DNA from: Galerina marginata
Lineage: Eukaryota; Basidiomycota; Agaricomycetes; Agaricales; Galerinaceae
DNA length: 64,000 nt
Direction of reading: 5' to 3'
Assembly: GCA_023014335.1 (NCBI GenBank)
Contig: JAECYW010000003.1
Coordinates: 2,728,001 to 2,792,000, forward strand
The notes beneath the pieces were generated by a model, which did no database searches, was not told the origin of the DNA, and saw only the letters and a list, made by a program, of their open reading frames with translations. Shown piece after piece: positions 1 through 12,171 of this stretch; positions within the stretch are counted from its first letter, which is position 1, and each line of letters begins with the position of its first letter. A program made the translations under genes and the position numbers.

Positions 1-118
1 ATCGGAGTTTCAATTATTTGTGCTGAGATAGAAAAGGAGTTTGCAGAAAACGAGACGTTTTAGTGTGCCACCCGCCCTTTCTGATCTTCCCTTGTACCCT
101 CATATCCTCCTATTTGCC

Positions 119-3100
119 ATGGAAGAAGACGCAGAGCTCCTCGACTGGGGACATGAAGAGGACGAAAACCAAGGTGCTTTTAGAAGAGCTTCCTCAGGCC
201 AGAACGGACGACGAGACTACACCGATGTCGACGATGTCGAGGACACCGTGTCTCTTGGAGAAGACGAAGACGATCAGGGATACTTCTACCAGCGTGAAGA
301 CCCGATTAGGAGTGCCAAGGACACAGGTATTGCGCTGGAAGCGCCTGAGCGGCCTCGCTCACCTCGAACGCGGGAAGATGCCTTGGGCGCTAATGACCAA
401 CAGAGTTCCCAGTACAGCTTTGCTGAGGGCGAAGGTGTCGACAGGTCCGCTGCTGAGACTCCAGCGAGGTCCACCGACTCGCCCCCGAGTCAACGAGCCC
501 CGGCAAACCACTCATCACCCCAACGGTCCAACCACAACGGTGCCCGACTCACCCATGCCCTTCCTGCAAAGCCAGTGACGGTTCCAGCGGCCTACTTGCC
601 TCTTCCTCATCCTTCTGTGGTAGAGGCTGTTGGCATGGCTTCTATCTCTCCGGGAAGGACGACTGGTCGCGACACGAAGAAATCTAACGGGGCACCTGGA
701 TCGTCGCCTGCAGGAACTGACCTTCCACAGCACTGGGAACAGAGATTCTCTCGAAAGGACGGCAATCCTTACTACTATAATCGAGAAACCTTCGAATCGA
801 CCAGGGACCATCCCGTGAGCAGCATCCCTTCCACCTCTAGTTTCGGCGAAACCCAGACTCGCCGAGGCAGCGTGTCGTCTGGCAAGATACATATGACACC
901 ACTTGACTCTAACACATATCACTCGCAGGCATCGCGCTCAAACCGCGAACGTCCCCATCTGCAGCCTGACACTGATACGGAAGACGCGAACAAGGGTTTG
1001 GACCTCGATCCAGATGGCCACCTCTCGTACAAAGATCGTCACTACAGACCTGGAGGCGACATTTCTTCAGCATCTGTAGAAATCAGGCCCGTTGAACATA
1101 TCGAAAGTATGAGCAGCCGTCTGCCTTCTAAATCTCGATACGAAAGATCTCCTTCTCCGCCTTCTCGTCGCCGACGGGCGAGGTCAAACTCTCCGCCACC
1201 TGATGCTCGAGAGTCTCAGATTCGGCTTCGAGACAGAGACAATCACTCTTCGCGAGGAAATGGCCGTCCTGCTCGTGACAAAAATGTATACACTAACCCC
1301 AATTCTGACATCCTAAGGGACAACGAACTCGCTCCTCCTGAACCAGATCGCCACTGGAAAGCATCTCAACGCATGCCGCCCGCAGACTTCTCTAACGATG
1401 AGCGCAGTTCTCGCAGGCCACCCCATCGACCGATCGATGAGGACGTCCAAATGTTTGATCAGCGCAACCATTCTGACAATAGGAACAGGCAATCTCTTAA
1501 GCGCAGGGAAAGTAGTCGTGAACCCAGGGATCGTGACCGCGAGCCCCCTCGTCCTGCTGACAGACGAGAACGGCCGGATGATCAACAAAGCTTCATATCC
1601 ACACCCAGTACGTTATCAGCCTCCTACCATCCTCCCATCACATGCTCGTCTACGCCACCAATGTATACACCTTCGTATTCCAGACCATCGCAAGGCATGG
1701 CTGGCGTCGTGTGTCCTTCATTGCTACTGTATTTGCGGCCGGGTTTAGGATACTACTGCCAACTTACATCTCCATCAACTTTCCATCATGTCCCCCCCTC
1801 CATCCATGTCGTCTTCAAATTGTTCTTGACGGATCTATTTCTTTCTTTCTTTTCTTCACCTTCTGCTCCTCTATCCGTCGTATCCACCATTCTTACCACC
1901 TTTTCCACCCTCTTCCCTTTCTGGAACTACAGGGTATAGATCACCACGACCACGTGAAAGGGACCCAGGACGCGAATATGGACCTCCGCAGGAACCAGCA
2001 GCGTATTCAGGTTCGGCACCTACAAATCGAAGAGACAGAGACAGGCCGTCTCGCGCCGAACTACCCTCAAACGGCTCTTCTGCGTCGGTAAATCGCCCTG
2101 CCCGTGAAACCGCAAACACAAGGCCAAGAGATTACGATAATGTGCAGCCCTCGAACTATGAGCAATCCCGCCGCGACCGCCGCGACGATCGAGATCACCA
2201 CCGCGACCCTGGCCCGGACGACAGCCACTTACCGAGACGTCCGGATGGCTACCCTCCTGTGGAAACGAACAGGCCCTCGAATGAAAGGCCCTCGAATGAA
2301 AGGCCCTCGAATGAAAGGCCCAAACGATTCCAAAATGATTACGAGCAACCTCGACCAGATGAATCGTCACGTACGTGTATTTTAAAATTGACATACCCCA
2401 TGTACCAACTTCTACTCCTTTCATCTCTCGAATTCTCTCCTATTCCTTTGGATTGTTTGAATAGAACGCAGAAGGCCTCCTTTACCGCCTCAGGCGAAGA
2501 CCTTTTTGTCGTCTTCGACAAGTGGTCCTGTTTATCGCGATCCGCCACCGCATCACACTCAACAGGACTGGCCCAATAAGGACGCCGAACCTAAATGGCC
2601 CAAGCGTGGTCCGAATTCCTCTCGAGATGAGGAGCCTCCAAGACATCAAGATCGTGGACATCAAGATCGTGGACAGAACGACTACACTGTACCACAGTTA
2701 CCTCCTCGGATAGACACTCGGATGGATGTCGACTACAACGGCGAGCCGAAGTCTTCTGTTTATACCTCACCTTACGAGAAGCCGAGGAACCTCGATCTCC
2801 CCAGAGGAGAGCACCTTGAACCCTCTGGTGGCCCGAGATCTGGTAGACCTCGTGAATCGCCTAACTCGGCAAGACCAGTGTCGCCTAATGTACCGAGTCA
2901 GAGGAATGAAAACCCCAGATATGAACGCGGTCCGCCTGCAGGGCTGCCGCCTCCGCCTCCTGCTGCGAACTTTGATGACAGGAGGGTTCAAGAAAATCGA
3001 TCAGAACCTCGGTCTGGATGGAGAGATAGTCGACAGGGTGGTATGTATCCAGAGAGGAACCTACATGTAATTGCTTTTTACACCCTCACTGGTACATTTT

Positions 3101-4695
3101 TCTAACTGTTCTGGCAGCCGAGGCAAGAATATCGAACTCGACCTGATGGCGATGCAAGACCGCCTCCCCGTGGTCCAGGTCCGGTATCTGGCACGAATAA
3201 TGTGCCTATTGGGACCAGGAGGCCGCCTTCCTCGCTGCCTCCGCCCCCCACCAATGTCCCTCTGCCTGCCATTCCTAATGGACTCCCTGCGCCTCCTCCA
3301 TCTCTTCCTTTCAACCCGGATGCCCGACCGCCGCCTTCCACGTTGATTGATCCTGCAAAGGCACGTGATCTACCGCCAGGGAAAGAATTTTATGAAAGGG
3401 TAAGCATATCTGCCGGCGCATCAGTGATTCGTAGTAATTCTGACCCTACTCGTTCTCAGCCTCCTCATCTATCCGCTTCTCATGCTGCACCTTCTCGTTG
3501 GCCACACGCGTTGCCTGACCCGTCTCATAGAGAACCCCCTGTGAGCAATTTGCAATTTCTTGAGCAGGCTTCCTTTTACTAAACCCGGATACAGCCTGCA
3601 GCGCCAGAGAAGACAGAGGGAGTTCCTGAACATGTTGAAGAGAAACCAAAACGCCGTCGAGAGTCAAGATTCTCTCCAGTCGAACAAGTAGGTTAAATTG
3701 GATTGACCGTCAGTAGAACGGACGCTAATATCATATTTGCACTGTAGAAACAAAGGTTCGACCAACCCCTACCCGTGCCTCAAGATAGCATGAGAGCACA
3801 GGATCGCTCTCCAAATCCGTCGTTACCCGCCAAGCCAGTTGATTTCGTTGATAACCGACCACCGATCTCAAGAATGCCTTCGAACCTTACAGTTGCTTTG
3901 GAGCGCTCGCGTATTTCAGACCATGGGCAATTGTCTGATAGTCGTTCGGATTCTTCGCGCACTGGTGCATCCCATTATTCAGAGCAAAGGCAGGAGCCAC
4001 GTTATCCAGAACACCGACCGGACATACCGCCTTCTAGCCGCTTTCCCGATGGCAGAGCTCATTCCGTCCCCGATGCTCTGCCGTTCAGGCACGAAGTTCC
4101 TGAGTCTGCGTTGCCTGTTAGGATGCCGTCGGAGTCGCCGTCCTCGCACCAGCAGTCGCATACCAGATGGGGCGATAGACCAGCACCCGAGCAAGCCGAT
4201 CGTCCTTTCGACCGTCCCCAAGAAAGTGATTTCGATGACGCTCCGTCTGACCTTTCTCGTCGCCTCAGCTCCGAGAGGCTTCCTCGACACCGCAAGTACC
4301 CACCTGAAGCTTTCGAAGCCTTTGCTCAGCATGACATTGATATCCAAGGAGTAGAGAATGCGAAGGTGGCCTATCCTTCGCGCTCACAAGGACAGTCGCA
4401 GGAAGATGTGCCAGATTTTACGGATCGTCGTGGTGGAAGACCGCCTGGCGATGCCCCGGTGTCACTCTTAGCACGATTGTCGAACCCGGTCCCAAATATT
4501 CAGCCATCTGCACAGGATATGCAGCCTCAGTCGTTACGCGACAGGCTCATACCCTCGAAGCGAGACCGCGATGAGATGATGGACGACAGGAATCAACGCG
4601 AGCGGTCTTATGACGGCGATGATGGGAGCGATAGTAAACGCCCCCGACGAAGAAACACTAAAAGCAAAAGGGGCGGAAGGAGAAACGTTACTTGA
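119..4695 (+). CDS. Large disordered protein with a degenerate WW domain
   Basis: Seven exons fit by splice signals and frame: 119-1607, 1933-2370, 2465-3066, 3118-3399, 3460-3540, 3595-3687 and 3748-4695. They sum to 3933 nt, an exact multiple of three (about 1310 residues). The start ATG at 119 lies in a GCCATGG context and opens an acidic N-terminus (MEEDAELLDWGHEEDE). A WW-like segment lies at about residues 202-232: LPQHW, then YYYN. The expected second tryptophan is arginine (codon 803-805). The rest is low complexity, rich in Arg, Ser, Pro and Asp, with RD/RS-like stretches, a short NERPS repeat near 2270-2320 and a basic tail rich in K and R that could be a nuclear signal. Such composition is common in RNA-processing or chromatin-associated proteins, but no specific function can be assigned. 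The first intron (325 nt) is long for this window and may hide another exon. Confidence 0.75.
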
Positions 4696-5066
4696 ATTGC
4701 CTGCTGATGATAACATCTAGGATATAAAAAATTCGTTTGATCAAAAGCCTCTTTCTAATATATGATCAACTTTTCTGTATTTCATTCTGTATCCTCTGTC
4801 GTTGTTGTTGCTCTATGTTTTATTCTTCATTGCCCCACGTCTGATCATGTTGTTTGTTACTCGAGCACATACATCCCCAAATTTCAATCTCGCAATCGAA
4901 CTTCCAATTGGTCGGAATCAGGAGATACCAGTCTATTCGCAGGAAGGTTTAGAGAATCTTATATTGTATAGGGTATATGCGTGTAGTTGGGTATATGAAA
5001 TGCAGAGTACGATCTATTCCTCTTGATTCGAAACCTTCTCTGCCTCTTCTACAAGCTATGAAAAAT
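4696..5066. other. Convergent intergenic region
   Basis: This is the space between the stop codons of two convergent genes, the WW-like gene and GPI3. It is AT-rich and T-rich and presumably holds both 3' UTRs. No conserved coding or repeat element was seen. Confidence 0.6.
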
Positions 5067-6859
5067 TCAGCCCATGAACCAAACAACACGAAAGGTTCTT
5101 CTTACCTCCTTGAATCGCTCCTGATCCCAGTTGTGATGAACATAGTGGAGGTCCTCTCGCGGAATCCACCATTCGAGGAACAAGAAGAATAGGCAGTCAA
5201 CAAGTAACATGATAGTGTAAATTATGCCAGCAAATGGGCCCAGTTCCATCGTTCTGGGAAAAATTGAGACCTGTACTCATCAACGGGAGGGATACTGACC
5301 TATTGATTCGTTCCATTAGATCCATCTGCTTGGATTTCAGAACAGCGTCGTAGACTTTCTCCGTGCGTGTCGAGACTTCCTCCCATTTATAAAACTCTTT
5401 GATGCGTTCGTGGGCACGAAAAGGGTCATGTTTTCCATTCCTGACGATGTTTATGGCCTCTGATATAGCTCGTATGACATCTGTACCTACAAATCAGATT
5501 GAAATCATAATGCAGGCTATGCACTAACCGTCTTCCTCAGGTTTAGCAAAACTGATCATGTCTTCAGGCAGGATCTCCGGCACCCCACCGACCTTGGTGG
5601 AGACGACGTAAAGCCCCGCACATGCTGCTTCAAGGATGGCAATTCCAAATGCCTCGGTGAGAGAAGTGTTCATAAATATCGAACCACGTGAAAGGACCTG
5701 GAAAATGGGCGTCAGGAATATGGCTTAAGAGTATATTTCGACCCGACATACCGATAAGACATCTTTGTGGCGGACGGGTCCAAGAAGCTCGATTCTATCC
5801 TGAAGCAGATGTTTTTCGCGCATTTGCAAAAGATCGATAAGTTTGGGACCATCGCCGCCTGTCGACGATTGAGGAAAAAGTTCTGGCGCAATTTGAAAAA
5901 GGTACACACCAACGACGAAATTCACGTTTGGAAAGAGGGCACAAATTTTTGGGGCCGTAGCAACAAGGAGGTCGATACCTTTGCGATACGCAAGTCGGGA
6001 AAGAACGACGATGGTTACTAAAACAACAGCAAAAAAAAGGTAATTAGCTTTGTAAAATAATCGTCGAAATGAGACTAGTACTTGTGTCTGTAGGTGGTTG
6101 CGGAGATGGTTTAAATTGCTCCGCAACGAGCGCGTTGGGTATTACATAAACGCTTTTGCGAACTTCAAGGACTTTTGGGTCCTCTTTACTGGGTTCAAAG
6201 AGCTGTCCCCGTAGAACGGTGTTTTCGCGTCTGGACGTGCTTCAGTAATTTTCCAGATATTCGTATCACAGAACAAGACATACCCGGTATGGGAAACACA
6301 AATGACGGCATCCACATTCTTCAACGTCCCAACCATGAGTTTGTTCGTCAGGATGCTTGCCGCATCATCAAATCCAAAGAGACTGTGGTCCGTAAAAACC
6401 GTACGGATACCCATGAGGTGGGAGTGAAGGATCCCTTCGTGCCCAATGGACGAAAGACTCGCATGAGCGTGAATCAGGTGTATATGTTCCCGGAGAAGGA
6501 TCGTCCGCAGGTAGGGAAGTGAAGTGAAGAAGTTGGGCAGTGTAGCAGATGATGCGATTGGGAGAAAGGGAATGTAGTAGACTTTCAGTCCAGGAAGAAG
6601 CCAGCGTACCCCGACGCGGTCAGGTCTGTGGCTATGTGTGATAACAATGACCTGTTATCCGTCAGTTTGAAGCGAGGCGTCGAAGACAGTTTTCTTGCCT
6701 TGTGTCCTTTACGAATCAGATTCGCGCTAAGCATGTATATGTGGTTTTCAACCCCACCCACAGCCGGATGAAAGAAGTCTGAAATCATTCTTGGATCAGG
6801 TCAGTGTATCCCTGGTTTTCAGTTGTAGAGGCTACTCACGCGATAGAGATTGGTTCCAT
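5067..6859 (-). CDS. GPI3: GPI-GlcNAc transferase catalytic subunit (PIG-A/Gpi3)
   Basis: The product transfers GlcNAc from UDP-GlcNAc to phosphatidylinositol, the first step of GPI-anchor synthesis, on the cytosolic face of the ER. The first exon is tiny (6859-6840, MEPISIA after splicing). The next opens with [18 protein letters not shown], the typical PIG-A N-terminus. Later exons carry [31 protein letters not shown] and the GT4 EX7E motif in [13 protein letters not shown]. The C-terminus has one hydrophobic helix ([20 protein letters not shown]) followed by WWIPREDL, as in the family. Length is about 480 residues, close to yeast and human homologues. The intron at 6652-6698 uses a GC donor (AAG|GCAAGA). 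Other introns are GT-AG and keep the frame through the motifs. It converges with the WW-like gene. Confidence 0.93.
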
Positions 6860-7191
6860 TTCTTGCCACTAGCATCAGAAGTTCGTGAAGGCGAATCTGA
6901 GGCGTTTGAATGGATTGAGACGATCCCTAAATCAATAAATAGCACGGTTTTGAGAAAGCTCAAAGCGCGCCATGGGTGTCAAGTTCATCAGGTCACCAGC
7001 GTGACACTCGCTCTCTATGTCAAACCACGATGTCGTTCCATTCAATTGCAAGTAATACTCTCCTGGGGAGAAACCCCGTTTCTTTGTCGTTAACCTGGAC
7101 ATGGACGATTGGGTATTCAATCGCAACCAAGTTGGGAAAGCAATTCGGAACCTACTCCTACCAGATTCCCGTAGAACGACTCAACCAAGAC
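6860..7191. other. Intergenic, GPI3 upstream region
   Basis: This stretch lies between the GPI3 start and the proposed stop of the kinase-like gene on the same strand. It should contain the GPI3 promoter. Short open frames here show no recognisable motif. Confidence 0.5.
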
Positions 7192-8805
7192 TCAACGAGA
7201 TTTTCTATCCGAGTCTTGGAACTCATGTTTTGGGATGCTCCTCAAGCCGTCTTTCAAAATAAATTCGGGGGATACGTTTGATGTTTTTCGTCCGTCGTTT
7301 CGGTTTCCATGGCTCACCGTGCTTGCAGTGAAAGCGCTCTCGGTATCTTTGTACTTCCTACATATTATCCTCGAGTCGGTGCCTCCAAAAATTGGCTCGA
7401 ACTTTCTGTCGCCGTTTGCGTTGGACTGATCGTCCTCCGTGATGCTTCTAAGTGTCGTACATTTTTCTCAAGTGAATGAAATAGCAGTCATCACGACTCT
7501 GAATCTCAATGTGAAAATACTACTAATACATATTGAATTTACTAATTTTTTACCATGTCGGCTTGGCACCATCCACACGAACAGATATCACCTTGTTGGA
7601 TCCACTTGTTATCAAGCAGGTCTTCGAGGCTGGGTCTGACCAAAGGGTCAGCAGCCAAGAGCGAGCGCAACAGCGATGCAGTGGGCTCCAGATCCTCCTT
7701 GGCAAGGGTTGTATTGCGTGAAAGGCGGTTTTCCAGACCTGGAGCCTCTAGACTTTGGGATAAGCTCTCAATTGGTGATTTTTTGTAGGATCCTTGAGCC
7801 AAAAGTGGTGTTCCGGATAAGAGGAGGAATATCTGAACGAGACGTAAGCCGGGATTTGAAAACACAAAGAATAAAGACTGTTTTGCAGCGTACCATCCAG
7901 CCAAGCTGCCAGACATCTGAGCTTGACGCCACAGATTGCCCACGCAGTACCTCTGGTGCAAGTGGAACACTCTTCGACGAGGTTATGGCTTTCAGAACAT
8001 CGGTGCTTTGGCTTGGGAAAGTAGCTGAAACGTTCAACATGTATCACTTTCGGTAGAAGGTAGGTTGTTAAGGCTTACCATGTCCCATATTGAGGAGAAA
8101 GAGGGTTTTACCGGCAAAATCTGTTGCTGCTTCATTCCATGTGCTATCCCAACCTTTGGGGTCGATTGGCTGGGACTTGACCAACGGATACAGTACACCG
8201 TTTAATGTTAGGTGATCAAATGCTACCGTTGAGTCTGCTGTTTTAACGTCTCCTTGGTCCAGTTCTCCTATAACGATGTGATCGGCGGCGATGGCTTGAC
8301 CATAGACATCAGCCCTCCAAATTCCCAGGATGCAGAGTAAGCACCAACCTCCATGAACTAGATTGAGGTCCTCAAGCGACAACAGTGCCGTCAGTGTCCA
8401 GGAAGCAATCTGCTTTCCCAGATGAGCGGCCACGTATCCACCGTCGACATTGGATTTTCTCATATTCTCGACGGTGATCCCGTGCGGGTTGAAGACGAGG
8501 CACAGATGATCGCCCTCTTGAAAGGAGTCCAGAAGTTGAGGTATGTCGACATTTTTTATTCCGTCCATGCATAAGACTCGAAGTTCGTTCAACCCTGTTA
8601 CATCTTTGGACCCAGAGACGGTCAAAACCTTGATCGCGTGGAATTCAAGTGGTTGGGATGTGTTGTAGACGAGCCAAACAGAAGAGCGTTCACCCCAGCC
8701 TAGTTTGCGGATGATTGTCCACTTTCCGAACTGTAAAGTCATTCCAGGATAACCTGGAAAATAGCCTGCAGGTGAGTCGAGCTGTTCTTCGGGGAAGGAA
8801 GTCAT
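7192..8805 (-). CDS. SRPK-like protein kinase family member, probably inactive
   Basis: The first exon starts at 8805 (MTSFPEEQLDSPAGYFPGYPG) and carries a glycine-loop and lysine region: IIRKLGWGERSSVWLVYN, then FHAIKVLT. The hinge region reads HLCLVFNPHG. The catalytic-loop position reads LVHGGADVYGQ where active relatives have HGD followed by an Asn. The DFG position reads NMGHG. An APE-like motif (LAPEVLRG) and a C-lobe (LLAADPLVRPSLEDLLDNKWI) follow in later exons. Introns near 8345, 8080, 7900 and 7555 keep the frame. A last exon with a polar tail ending at 7192 is less certain; otherwise the protein stops at 7542. Agaricomycetes carry many SRPK-like kinases, often divergent. The loss of the catalytic Asp and DFG Asp depends on the splice choices made by eye. 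Confidence 0.7.
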
Positions 8806-9251
8806 TGTGATGAGGTTCCCTTCGACGTATTTCTTTCGGTGGCCAGTTTACACTTTAAAAATCTTCGTCTCAGTTTTCTGTGAGGTGGTTGAGCGTTGAG
8901 CCCTTCAGTACTCCTAAAGATGCAGGATCACGACCATGCCCACAGTGCTGACAGAATCCCGGACTTTCCGAAGGACAACAAGTGTTGTTAGTGGTTCACA
9001 AACATGGTTTGAAACACCCGCCCACAAAAGCTCAAGCGGTGACTTACATAATATAATTTACCCAAATGGGTAACTTACCTTCCCAATTCATCCCTTTCCA
9101 CTCCCCTTCATGGCCTGATTTGAACACGGTGCTTTGACGTCTTCCCGCACAAATAGATCCGGAAGTAGAGTGACCAAAGAGTAAATAAAAAATCAAAAAA
9201 TCCAAGAGTCACCTCGACTGTGGTAAGCCGTGAAGCTTCTTTCTATGTAAT
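8806..9251. other. Intergenic, kinase-like gene upstream region
   Basis: No gene is visible. The region should hold the promoter of the minus-strand kinase-like gene, and it ends where the left arm of the inverted repeat begins. Confidence 0.5.
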
Positions 9252-10257
9252 TTTATCACACCGACCAACCGAAGCCTAATCCACAGGGAAGGATGCCCAG
9301 GGTAGGCGCGTTTTTTTTCCTTTGTATAAAGCGATATAGCTATAAAGCATTCGGAACTTTAGTTCCAAGAGGTCGCTAAAAAAGACCTGTTTCCTGGAGC
9401 ACGATGTGGTTCCTCCTTCGAAACAGTCACGATCGACGTACCGGTTTATCTGAATTACCTCGCGTCTCAATTCGAAAGGAGGGTCCATCATCAGAGGACA
9501 AGTACAGCATATCGACCAGGTTCTTGAGGCTGGATCGAGCCCGTTCTTGCCAGAGAAGGAGAACGCAGGAAGTAGTGACAAAATTACTAAAAGACCTACC
9601 TCAACTCCAGACGCTGTGATCGTCTGTGCTGGGCTTGGAGCTCGCTTCCTCGGCGGTGTCGAGGATGCTCTGGTGTATCCTTCTCGTGGACAAACGGTAA
9701 TTCTGCGAGCCTTGGATTCGATTCGGGCGGTCGTTTGAAACGGGTGACAGTTGGACATATATTATTCCGAGGAGAAGTGGGGAGGTTGTAATTGTTGGAA
9801 CTCAAGGTATCGATGACTGGTGCGCTTATATCCTCGAGCAGATGGGCCTCTGGCTGAGCTTGAGCCCAGATACCCGAAAGCACGGCCAGAGACAACACGG
9901 GAACTCTTGAAGCGCGCCATCGCCTTGTGTCCGGAGCTGGCACCACCTGAAAAGAGAATTAAATACCCGAACGATCCTCCGCAGGTTAAGGATGTACTTC
10001 CTATCGTGGTCGAAGAGGCGTGTGGACTGCGACCTATGAGAAAGGGGGGTCCGAGAATCGAGCTGGAGTATTTGGAGTCGCTGGCGAGGGACGAAGTACC
10101 TGTTGTTTATAACTATGGGTGATTGAAGGGTACTGGAACGATCAAGACCGAGATTTTAAAGAATTCCAGACACGGAACACAGGGATACATCCAGTCGATA
10201 GGATCGGCGGACCTCGTTTTGAAATTGCTGGAGGAAGGGTTGCAGCGACATATTTAG
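9252..10257 (+). pseudogene. Truncated, frameshifted D-amino-acid oxidase copy
   Basis: This copy matches, base for base over most of its length, the 3' two thirds of the intact minus-strand oxidase at 15.4-16.9 kb. It lacks the exons encoding the FAD-binding N-terminus (the GxGxxG region). Compared with that copy it has lost five bases after 9473 (inside the codons for SQFLQKGG) and two bases near 9708-9711 (LRAPWIRF). Both losses shift the frame. The donor that should follow VVYNYG at about 10122 is GTGATT instead of GTGAGT. The C-terminal part (RPETTRELLKRAIALCPELAP) is still readable. The frameshifts, the missing 5' end and the weakened splice site make it a pseudogene. Confidence 0.88.
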
Positions 10258-10440
10258 GCGATGGTGACAATTATAAAGTCTGCCAACTTGTCCAATTTCT
10301 TTAAAATGTCATTTTTTGGGTATTCCGAACCCCCTTCGAGTCTACGATACCATTTTATGGGCATGATGCATCAAACGCTGAGTTTCGGAGAGGAACAAGA
10401 AGTGATCCGGTCCTCGACCGGCTATCACTCTTTTTATTGC
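9252..10440 (+). repeat. Left arm of a ~1.2 kb inverted repeat
   Basis: The segment aligns by eye in reverse complement with 15222-16413. Homology starts near TATCACACCGACCAACCGAA on both sides and ends just after the shared TATCACTCT. It covers the 3' part of a D-amino-acid oxidase gene plus about 180 bp of 3' flank. The arms differ by scattered substitutions and a few small indels. The spacer of about 4.8 kb holds one intact oxidase gene and the OSBP gene. Confidence 0.85.
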
Positions 10441-10706
10441 CCGCAGCGCCAGCTGCCGCTATCTCCGCCCGGTCTGTCGATCCCAACTTCAACCATCACC
10501 ACGACCAGATTCCAGAATAAACCCAGTATGGTGGAAATTTCTATATCTAACCGCTGGGCTGAGATATCGGACTCCCCTTTCCTTCTTCTTTCGTTCTTAT
10601 CCATCTCATTTTTTTCTTGAGCTTCTGACCAACTTCGTTGTCCAACACTTTGAAGTTTGAGCCACGCCTGGATTGAACTACACGTGTACTCTCGTTAGGC
10701 CTTAAA

Positions 10707-12171
10707 ATGGGCGATGCAAGTATTCAGAAAACGAAGAATGTCACTGTCCTTGGTGCAGGTGAGCAAGTCAACTGCCTCGTATTCCCTTTCGTCTCCTCGG
10801 TTGACTCACCCTTTGTGGATGACCTCAGGTGTGATAGGTCTGACGACCGCATTGAAAATCCAGCAGCGTGGAGGCTATCAAGTGACGATCGTGGCTGAAC
10901 ATTTTCCTACCGATCCGAAGAGCGTTAAGTACGCCAGTCACTTCGCGGTGTGTATTACAGTCAATGAGTCGACTGCGACGATTTTATGACGATCGGTCAG
11001 GGAGCTCATCATGTCAGCGTGGCTGGAAGTGATATCAGGCAAAGGAGTGAGTTTTTGAATGCTTCAAGAGCTGGTCATAATATTGATTTTATTACAGATA
11101 TCGACATCGAGACTTTCAACACGATGTGGGAGCTTTCTTCACGCGACGGGGCTGCTTCTGGTTGTTTTATGAGGCTACCACAGACAGAGTACCACCGTGA
11201 AGAGACCAACCTAGATACACTGACGTTGATGCCGAACGTAAGCTTTTTGCCTTCTTTCTTTCACATGAACACCTTTTCAGCTGTCCTTAAAGTTTGCTGC
11301 AGTACCCGCAAATGCGTTGGTCCCAGAAGCTATATCAGGAATAAAGTACGACTCTGTGAATACAGATGCTCCTATCTTTCTGAACTACCTCCTCTCCCAA
11401 TTTCTCGCAAGCGGTGGGGCGATCGTGCGTGGTTCCATACTACACATCGATCAGGTCATCGAAGGAGGGCCAGGAGCATTCGTTTCAGACCCAGACACGA
11501 AATACCCACTTCCCGATGCTGTTGTAGTCTGTCTTGGGCTTGGAGCTAGGTATGTAGGAGGCATCGAAGATAAGGATGTGTATCCTGTGAGAGGACAGAC
11601 GGTGCTGCTTAGAGCACCTTGGGTCAAGGCTGGCATGTCGATCAGCGGCGGAAAGGAGAAGGTGTGGACGTACGTGATTCCGAGGAGGAGCGGAGACGTT
11701 ATTGTTGGTGGAACGTATGATGCGAATGACTGGTAAGGAAGAGTTCCTGTTTTTCAATTTTATTTAATTGACGTTGTGTTAAATTTTCAGGTATTCTCTC
11801 CCAAGGGTGGAAACGACCAAGGACATTCTTACTCGCGTGCTAGAGATATGTCCAGAAATCGCGCCTGAAGAAGTTCGTCGTCTGCGAGAACCGGTAGTGG
11901 AGGACATCCTCCCAATCATCGTTGAGGAGTCTTGTGGGTTTAGGCCGTGTAGGAAGGGCGGCGTCAGGCTTGAGCTAGAGTGGAGAGAAACGCGGAAAAA
12001 GCGGACAGCTGTGGTTCATAATTATGGGTGAGCGCTTGTGGTACTTTGAATGAGGGAACTCATTCATTTAATTTTTCCAATGACCTTAGGCATGGCGGGT
12101 TCGGGTACATTGCCTCATACGGGTCAGCCACGGTTTCCTTGAGCCTCTTGGAATCTGCCCTTTCAAGTTGA
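10707..12171 (+). CDS. D-amino-acid oxidase (FAD-dependent)
   Basis: Family members oxidise D-amino acids to 2-oxo acids, ammonia and hydrogen peroxide using FAD. Exon 1 (MGDASIQKTKNVTVLGA) is spliced to VIGLTTALKIQ to give the dinucleotide-binding motif VLGAGVIGL. Later exons give GAHHVS, LPQTEY, PIFLNYLLSQFLASGG, CLGLGARYVGG, VYPVRGQTVLLRAPW, YVIPRRSGDVIVGGT and GFRPCRKGGVRLE. The C-terminal DAO signature is complete: VVHNYGHGGFGYIASYGSA. About seven short introns keep the frame, and the protein ends at the TGA at 12169-12171 after ESALSS. No SKL-type peroxisomal signal is visible, so location is uncertain. It lies between the arms of the inverted repeat formed by two related loci, in tandem with the upstream pseudogene. 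Confidence 0.9.

Noticed and set aside
6932..7126. Short minus-strand open frame between GPI3 and the kinase-like gene
   Set aside because: No family motif, and it does not join either neighbour in frame.
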